DNA from: Tetradesmus obliquus
Taxonomy: Eukaryota; Chlorophyta; Chlorophyceae; Sphaeropleales; Scenedesmaceae
NCBI GenBank assembly: GCA_030272155.1
Contig: CP126198.1
Coordinates: 4,836,001 to 4,900,000, forward strand
Direction of reading: 5' to 3'
DNA length: 64,000 nucleotides
The translations under genes and the position numbers were made by a program. This document shows, one piece after another, positions 57,401-64,000 of the stretch. The notes below the pieces were generated by a model, which saw nothing but the letters and a program-made list of their open reading frames with translations, did no database searches and was not told the DNA's origin. Each line of letters opens with the position of its first letter. The first letter of the stretch is position 1.

Positions 57401-60400
57401 CGTCTTGGTTTCAGGATTGTAGAGCAACCAGAACCCCTAGGCCACCTCTATGCACTTTCCGCTGCTGCTGCTGCAGGACCTGTTTGGTGACAAGCCCGGG
57501 TTCAACTTCAGCGAGAACCCCAAGATCATCGACAGCATCCTGTTCAAGCAGGAGGGCTGGCAGTGGGCGCTGAGCGACAACGGCCAGTGGAAGCGCTTCG
57601 AGGGCAACAACTCAGCGGTGCGAGCAAGGGTTCAGCAGCTGCTTGCTAAGACTTGAGTGGTTGTCCGTTGAGCTTGAGTGGATGTGACTAGGCTCTGAGT
57701 GAGATGCGCCCATCTCCCTCAAGGGGACCAACAGTCATCCCCCTCAGCATCCTGCACCGTCCTGTTGACTTGACCACACATTCTTGTTGCTGCTGCTGCT
57801 GATGCTGCTGCTGCCGCACAGGTGGCTGGCGCCGTGCAGGAGAGCTACTATTTCAAGGTCAACGGCATGCCCATCTTCCTCAAGGGAGCAAACGTCATCC
57901 CCCTGAGCATCCTGCACCGTCCTGTTAACATCACACCAAATTGTTGTTGCTGCTGCTGCTGCCGCACCAGGTGGCTGGCGCTGTCCAGGAGAGCTACTAC
58001 TTCAAGGTTAACGGCGTGCCCATCTTCCTCAAGGGAGCCAACGTCATCCCCCTGAGCATCCTGCCCTCTAATGTGACGGCTGAGCTCACGCAGTCCATCC
58101 TGAGCGCTGCAGTAGAATCACACCAGAACCTGCTGCGTGTTTGGGGCGGCGGCTCCTACCATGTGAGTGTTTTTTGTCTGCACTTTGTTATTGTTTGTTG
58201 GTGGCAGAACCTTGTGACGGCTGAGCTCACGCAGTCCATCCTGAGCGCTGCCGTGGAGTCGCACCAGAATCTGCTGCGTGTGTGGGGCGGCGGCAGCTAC
58301 CACGTGAGTGAGCTTGTGTGCACTCTGTTAGTGTTTGTTGGTGTCAGAACCTTGTGACGGCTGAGCTCACGCAGTCCATCCTGAGCGCTGCAGTGGAATC
58401 ACACCAGAACCTGCTGCGCGTGTGGGGCGGCAGCTCCTACCACATGAGTTGCTGGCTACATCACCAGAGACTGTTGCTGGCGGCACCTTGCGTCATCCGC
58501 TATTGTCGGTCAGATGGGATAGGGCATGGCTTGCGTGCTTGCAGGAAAATTTTAAGCGAAATATATCGACATCTGATGCTCCCAGCCAGTGTTGATGCCG
58601 ACACTTCAAGTCTGGCTGCTGCTGCTGCTCACCACCGCAGAGCCAGGAGTTTTACGATTTCTGCGATGAGCACGGCATCATGGTGTGGCAGGACGCCATG
58701 TTCAGTGCATCTGAAGTCAGGTTGTTGCTGCTGCTGCTGCTGCTGCTGCTGTGTTGACAACCGCAGAGCCAGGAGTTTTACGACTTCTGCGATGAGCACG
58801 GCATCATGGTGTGGCAGGACGCCATGCTCACTGCATCTGAAATCAGGTTGCTGCTGCTGCTGCTGTGTTGACAACCGCAGAGCCAGGAGTTTTACGACTT
58901 CTGTGACGAGCACGGCATCATGGTCTGGCAGGACGCCATGTTTGGCGGCTCCCACTACCCGCGCAACCCGGAGTGGCTCGCAAACATCGAGGAGGAGATC
59001 ACGCAGCAGGTTAGTAACATATTGTTGGTAACATGTTGTTACTGGCTACTACTCCGTACTCCCAGCCAGGGTGCTTGGCGATTTGCATGAAGCCATCTTA
59101 CAGCATCAAACCTGCGTCACAAAGTATTGTTTTACGGCACCTAAACCTTGTGTCATATGACATGTTATGTCATGTAACAGGCTGAGCGTCTGAGCTGGCA
59201 CCCCAGCATCCTGGCGTGGTGTGGCAACAACGAGCTGGAGCTGAGCTACGAGTAGGCCAACAGCACATCTGCCATCGTATGTTATTGACATGTTATTTGT
59301 GTTATGTAACAGGCTGAGCGTCTGAGCTGGCACCCAAGCATCCTGGCGTGGTGTGGCAACAACGAGCTGGAGCTGAGCTACGAGTGGGCCAACAGCACAT
59401 CTGCCATCGTATGTTATTGACATGTTATTTGTGTTATGTAACAGGCTGAGCGTTTGAGCTGGCACCCAAGCATCCTGGCGTGGTGTGGCAACAACGAGCT
59501 GGAGCTGAGCTACGAGTGGGCCAACAACACCTTTATCCGCTCCAACCGCAACATGTTTGTGAACGACTACATGGCTAACATCAAGACGCTGCGCCGCGCC
59601 ATCAAGAAGGTGAGCAGGGCAGCTTTGGTTTGTTTAAAACACCGAACTGCGTTGCGTTGGTTGGGCTTGTGGTGTCGGGGTGGTGCAGAGGCTGTGGTGC
59701 CGCGTGTTTGCCAGTCTGCACTTTGCATGCACGCCACCCACCAGCGCACAAACTGCTTACGCATCTGCTGTGCCACATGTCAACACAACGATCCGCCCGC
59801 AGGTCAACCCCTCCAACATCTTCATCAGCAGCAGTCCAACCAAGGGCACCATTGTCGATGATGATGAGGAGTTCTTGCTGCGCTGGGGCTGGATCGGCGA
59901 CACTCGCTACGGCTCCGTGCACCACTACGACTACATGAGCGACTGCGAGAACTTCAGGAGCTACCCCACCGCGAAGTTCGTCACCGAGTTTGGTGAGTTC
60001 TAGTAAGGCCATGTGAACTTCAGCGTGCACTCAACTCAGGCCGCAGAGCAATACTCTTGAATGCATATGCACTTGTGCGTTCTCTTGTTGGGGTCTTATT
60101 ATGCGGCTCCGGCATTGGCAGCTGTTACTCTTGCAGGTTGATTCAACTACCTGCATCTAGACCTGACGTCCTGCCAATGACGACAACCGCTTTTTTGAGG
60201 GCTTTCACCAAACTGAGCTCGTGCTATCTGTACATGGTGCTGCTGCCACACCGCAGGCTGGCAGTCTTATCCCATGCCTGAGACGTATGCTGCAGCCATG
60301 CAGCCAGAGGTTGATTGGGGCGTCGGCAACCCCATGAACGAGTTCCGCAACCGCCGCACAGATGTCACGCCACAGTTCCTGTACCAGTACGGCCTGCATT

Positions 60401-62557
60401 TCAAACTGCCCAAGGACTGGAACCCCGAGGTGCGTTGTATTATGTGGTATTTTGTTGTTTTTTTCAACACATCTTGGTTCCGTTGTATAACAGCGCCATT
60501 TATGTGACTTCCAATGTGGTCAGCTTAGACTTCACCTTGCAGAGCACGATTTAGCATGCCGACCTCGAACGAGGTGTAGGCCGACATCATGTACACGTTA
60601 GTGACATGTTACTTGCGTGTGTTACTTTTGCAGGACCCCCAGGAGCGCATGAAGCGCTTCCGCAGCTACCTGTGGATCGGCCACATGCAGCACGCCCGCT
60701 GCTACGAGACCTCACTCAACTTCTGGAGGCGCCTGCGCAGCCACGCCACGTGAGTGAGCTGTTGGTAACATGTTAATGACATTTTTTTTACTACAGGCTG
60801 TTGTGATGCGTCAGGTGGTGTGTTACATCTGGCGCCTGCGCAGCCACGCCGCGTGAGTAGGCTGTTATCAACATGTTACACAGTCACGCTTGACAGGAGG
60901 AGTTTGGGTATGTGATGCTTCTGGAAAGGTTTGCGCAGCCACCTTACGCTTGTCAGCTGACAAATCTCTGCTCTCTGCACGCTGCATGTGGAGCGATGCT
61001 TGTCTGCACTGCGCTGCACTGCACTGCGGTGTGTAGCTCATCAGGTTGTTTCATGTGCTGCTGCTGCTGCTGCCCTGCAGGAGCCTGACCATGGGTGTGA
61101 TGTACTGGCAGCTGAACGACATCTGGCAGGGAGCCTCATGGAGCAGCCTGGACTACGCAGGTGAGGGCACTGTGAAGGCGTTGTTTGTTTCGTTGGTTGT
61201 TACTGCAGCACAGCTCGCAATTGTGCCGCTGTTACAGTGTTTGTGCAAGCAGCATGTGCATATCTTGCCATGGTGATCCGACACTGCTTGTGTCGTTTTG
61301 CATGAGTCATCAATGAAGCAGGCAGTGCGCTGCATGCACCAGCCCCACCTGATTTGCAGTGTATGTTGCAGATCTCAAACTGCTGCCATCACTGGCACCT
61401 CCGCTGAGTCTCTTTGACTTTGCTGCCGTTTTGTGCCACACGCAGGCCGCTGGAAGCCCGTGCACTATGCCGTCAAGCGCGCCTACGCCCCCATTGTCAT
61501 CCAGGCCATCCTTGACCAGTCAACCGTTGACATCTTCATTGTCAGCGATCTGGTCAACGCCACGTCAGCAAATGTACAGCTCACCCTTGTGTCACTCAAT
61601 GACGCAGCCGCCAGCTGCTCCGCCGCCACCGTGAACTCCCAGCGCGTGGCAAAGTTCAGCGTGGAAGTTCCCGGTCTGTTCGCGTCCAAGGTGAAGTCGA
61701 TCCCAGTGGCTGATCTGCTGGCAATGCGCCCGGGATGCACAGCAACCACTTGCTTCCTTACCGCCACTGCTACTGCCGAGGGAGCGGCATCAACAGAAGC
61801 GCAGCTGTGGCTAGTTCCATTCAAGGCCATCGAGTTTTCAGACCCTGAACTTCGTATTGAATCAGCAGAGCAGGTGTCACCCGGTACCGTGGAAATCAAA
61901 GTGACAGCTCAGCGGCCTGCTGCGCTGGTGCTAGTGAGCGAGCTGGCTCCACTGTCAGGTCATTACAATGACAACGCATTCTCCATCAATCCCTGCGAGC
62001 CCCGCGTGCTTTCCTTCACATCTCATAAGGGCGAGATTGCACCAGCTGATTTGAAGGAGGGTGCATTCTATGTCGAGTCATTGTTCAACCACAGCAGCTG
62101 GTCAGATCTGCCAGTTTCTGGCGCTGCTGCTGGCAGCAGCCCCAACACTAACACTGGAGCAGCAGCTGGCACCACACCCGCAGCAGCAGCAGCAGCAGGG
62201 AGCAACCCGCTGCCGCCGGTGGTGCACGGGTCCATTGCTCAGATGGTGGCAGCAGTAGAGAGGGAGGAGGAGTCACCAGAAGAGGCAAAGGGCGCTGCTG
62301 CTGCTGCCGCTGCTACTGCTGCTGCGCCGCCTCACCCGGTTGAGCATCGTGTGTTTGTGGCACCTGGCCAGACGCTTGAGCAGGTCAAGCAGCAGCAGCC
62401 AGCCGCCACAACTGCAGGGACGCCAGCAACAGCAGCAGCTGTAGAGACACCAGCTGCAACAGCAGCAGCTGGCACGCCAGCAGCAGCAGCAGAGAAGCCT
62501 GCTGGCGCTGCAGCTGATACTGAGAAGCCCCAAGCCCCTGTGGAGACGCAGACCTAA
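51428..62557 (+). CDS. secreted or vacuolar beta-mannosidase (GH2), 18 exons
   Basis: Exons 51428-51627, 52037-52222, 52563-52695, 53092-53150, 53839-53912, 54331-54501, 55389-55476, 55809-56037, 57141-57326, 57477-57617, 57971-58162, 58881-59009, 59445-59609, 59803-59992, 60257-60429, 60634-60749, 61081-61160, 61446-62557, giving 1207 residues. A signal peptide ([20 protein letters not shown]) precedes the sugar-binding domain ([25 protein letters not shown]-like [12 protein letters not shown]), the sandwich domain ([12 protein letters not shown]), and the barrel ([101 protein letters not shown]). By family alignment the acid/base is about Glu614 (NNELE) and the nucleophile about Glu713 (TEFGWQ). 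It removes terminal beta-mannose from glycans. Exon 9 adds a Ser/Gly linker, and a tail of about 150 residues is Ala/Pro/Thr-rich. Longer than animal enzymes (about 880 residues). Confidence 0.93.
52429..52480 (+). repeat. upstream copy of the start of beta-mannosidase exon 3
   Basis: ctgcag followed by [12 protein letters not shown] resembles the true exon start at 52563 ([12 protein letters not shown]). The copy diverges after about 40 nt. Confidence 0.8.
54004..54182 (+). repeat. copies of the end of beta-mannosidase exon 5
   Basis: The exon-5 3' end (AFSKPTLAG plus donor, true end 53912) recurs at about 54020-54047 with GTGAGC, and at 54152-54182 with ggcaggcagg in place of the donor. 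Confidence 0.75.
54624..55188 (+). repeat. three downstream copies of the 3' part of beta-mannosidase exon 6
   Basis: The exon-6 segment [20 protein letters not shown] to GRQNSAG plus GTGGG donor (true end 54501) is repeated, ending at about 54729, 54957 and 55185. The first two copies are separated by 228 bp of almost identical spacer (gtgactggggtgcggctggc, aagcacaatactaaggtttt); the last is more diverged. Confidence 0.92.
56126..56946 (+). repeat. four downstream copies of the 3' part of beta-mannosidase exon 8
   Basis: The segment [20 protein letters not shown] to DLFDFNIQ plus GTAAG or GTCAG donor (true end 56037) recurs with ends at about 56273, 56507, 56719 and 56946. The spacers share ggtttgggtttagggtttgg. 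Most copies begin after a cgcag or cacag acceptor, but copy length from that acceptor is not a multiple of 3 (148 nt for the first). The third copy lacks the first few bases and has an extra codon (DVQDDG). Confidence 0.92.
57720..58443 (+). repeat. copies of both ends of beta-mannosidase exon 11
   Basis: Upstream, the start [15 protein letters not shown] is copied at 57822 with its own acceptor, and a still shorter piece (cagtcatccccct...) at 57725-57770. Downstream, the end [20 protein letters not shown] to GGGSYH is copied at 58208-58303 (acceptor gtggcag, donor GTGAGT, 96 nt, in frame) and at 58348-58443, where the donor position reads ATGAGT. Confidence 0.9.
58641..58880 (+). repeat. two upstream copies of the start of beta-mannosidase exon 12
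   Basis: accgcag followed by [20 protein letters not shown] is present at 58641 and 58767 before the true exon at 58881. The spacings are 126 and 114 nt. Each copy ends after about 70 nt in gcatctgaa, then a CTG run, and read-through meets a stop (TGTTGA). Confidence 0.92.
59181..59408 (+). repeat. two complete cassette-like copies of the start of beta-mannosidase exon 13
   Basis: Copies at 59181-59276 and 59313-59408 each have a gtaacag acceptor, 96 nt in phase 0 and a GTATGT donor; the true exon starts at 59445. The period is exactly 132 bp. They carry the catalytic motif [12 protein letters not shown]. The first copy has TAG in place of the Trp codon after SYE; the second is fully open. 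Confidence 0.92.
60829..60853 (+). repeat. fragment copy of the end of beta-mannosidase exon 16
   Basis: WRLRSHA plus a gtgag donor, true end 60749, is repeated about 105 bp downstream as a short fragment. Confidence 0.7.
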
Positions 62558-63732
62558 GGCGCTTTCAAAATCCCATCGCGGTACTGGTTACGTCTGCGCA
62601 AGTGATCATGCGTGTGCAACAGCGTACATGCACGGTGGCGCATGGCTGCATATGATCGCATGTGCTTTCATCTGCTGCGTGCAGAAACCATAAAACAAGG
62701 AATGCTGTTGACTATGTGTAGTTTTTTGTGCACCACACGTTGTAGCCGTGTTGGCCTGATGAGCAGGCTGCAACAGCTGACGACTATGCACCTGCTGAGG
62801 CAGCATGGCTGAGACCTGCAACTGCCTCACCGAGCCAGTCATTGATTTGTGTTTATGTGTGTGGGTTCAACATGACGTTTAGATCAGGCAGGAAACCCAA
62901 CCCACATGTGTATGGGCATTAGGTACTATTTTTGGAGTCGACTTGCTGATGTGTGATGCTGGCGTAGTTTGATCTCCGCTGGTGTGTGCAGCTAGAGCGG
63001 TACATAGTTTGCAGTCACAGGCAGTGCTGATGAACTGCTCTGCCATTGTATGGCAGACATGGGGCACCACTCGTCAGTGGAGCTGTGCCATAGAGGGGCG
63101 AGGCTGTGTGATTGATGCGGTACAACGCATACAGCAAGCGGTCCTGCAGCTGATGCGGCTACATACATTGCAACCAGCAGCAGTAATTATGTTGCCATGT
63201 GCAGGTGCACCACTGTTCTGCGCCAGTGAGTGAAGCGGCAGTCACATCAGAAAGGGACTATTAGTGGTAGGCAAAGTGGCAGCATCTATACAGCACTGTA
63301 GTAAGTTCCTGGGACGGTGGCATGATGTAGGAGGCAACTAGCTGTTGCTACAGCGCTGGCTGCAGCTGAGCACTGTGTACTATTGGCTTTGTCGGGAGTT
63401 ACTGCAACGTGAGATGCGCATGCGATGGTAACTATACAATGACGGGAGTCACGCTCTGTGTTGTCGTTAGTTGGCTACCACTGCTGGGCAGCAGCGCACA
63501 CTGCTCAGTACCGTACTTGAAGTGCCACTTCAGTGACTAGCCCATGCCATTGTGTCCCAAAATTTGAGGGGTGGCTTGGAGATGACAGGCATCAACCTGA
63601 TGCAGCCTGACACTATTGCATAAATGCAAGAGGCTAGCGGAGCGCTCCTAAAGGTGCCTACACGACATGTTCTCTGCTTTGAAATCTGTTACCACAACAT
63701 GCTGGGCAAAGGATCTGGCCTCGCCTCAACCA
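62558..63732. other. intergenic region after the beta-mannosidase gene
   Basis: Probable 3' UTRs of the two convergent genes. Short frames only, with no domains and no notable repeats. Confidence 0.4.
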
Positions 63733-63999
63733 TCACGGTTCAATGATCGCACAAGACTGCTGCGAGTTTGACAGCAGATCTGCAGGTCTGGATTCAGGCT
63801 GAGCGCGTGACACATATTCAGGCTCTTCAGAATGTGCAGCCTGCTTGCACAGCCCTCCCACCAGACCAGCTGCTGGGGCGCCACCCTGCTGCAGCTGCAG
63901 CAGAGCCGATGCAACAGCTGCTGTGTTTGCCCACGCAACCAAAACACAACCCAAAAAAGCTGCTGCCAACACCCTCACACCACCACCAAAAAGAGCCAT
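63733..63999 (-). CDS. possible small secreted protein, or first exon of a gene, at the window edge
   Basis: An open frame of 88 residues starts MALFGGGVRVLAAAFLGCVL and continues VAWANTAAVASALLQLQQGG, a good signal peptide with a cleavage site after WANT or AVASA. The mature part is short, polar and ends in IIEP. There is no family match I recognise, and a single Cys in the mature part. It may be a complete small protein, or exon 1 of a spliced gene whose donor I could not identify. The promoter lies outside the window. Confidence 0.4.
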   Translation of the reverse strand: MALFGGGVRVLAAAFLGCVLVAWANTAAVASALLQLQQGGAPAAGLVGGLCKQAAHSEEPEYVSRAQPESRPADLLSNSQQSCAIIEP

Positions 64000-64000
64000 C

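Noticed and set aside
1-64000. Search for reverse transcriptase, integrase, capsid or transposase motifs
   Set aside because: No such motif (for example YADD-like or DDE-spaced blocks in a long frame) was seen on either strand; only small repeats are present.

Overview
The window looks like nuclear DNA of a chlorophyte green alga. It is GC-rich and full of CAG/CTG (Q/A/S) triplet runs. Its genes are split by many GT-AG introns and encode eukaryotic families: PEX22, R2R3-MYB, N-myristoyltransferase, SEC/OGT, PITHD1, URM1, V-ATPase subunit c and GH2 beta-mannosidase. I infer a Chlorophyceae-like alga, possibly near Scenedesmaceae, but the sequence alone cannot fix the species. I saw no operon, bacterial or organellar features, and no virus-like or retroelement proteins.

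Layout: 320-926 (-) is the terminal exon of a Gly-rich protein with an EGF-like domain; 4548-4620 (-) is tRNA-Lys(CTT); 6739-10109 (-) is a nine-exon CCDC6-like coiled-coil gene, divergent from PEX22 (11026-12125, +); 13838-18039 (+) is a six-exon R2R3-MYB factor with polyQ; 21219-27068 (+) is N-myristoyltransferase; 28187-36357 (+) is an O-GlcNAc transferase (GT41); 36358-42265 is a gene-poor stretch; 42266-44288 (-) is a PITH-domain gene, divergent from URM1 (45028-46606, +); 48633-50256 (-) is V-ATPase proteolipid subunit c, divergent from a secreted beta-mannosidase (51428-62557, +); 63733-63999 (-) is the start of a possible secreted protein at the window edge. Exon models were built by hand from splice sites, phase and family homology. 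In each complete model the exon lengths sum to a multiple of three.

The genes are mostly housekeeping and do not form one pathway. Loose themes are protein modification (NMT, OGT, URM1), organelle function (PEX22, V-ATPase c) and transcription (MYB).

The most unusual property is not a gene. In at least five genes (CCDC6-like, NMT, OGT, PITHD1, beta-mannosidase) pieces of exons that include a splice junction are tandemly copied into the neighbouring intron, up to seven times. Many copies carry both an acceptor and a donor, or an upstream acceptor, and preserve reading frame (24, 27, 39, 54, 96, 150 and 159 nt). They could be spliced in as duplicated protein segments. These arrays of fractional exon copies are the best candidate for something undescribed here.
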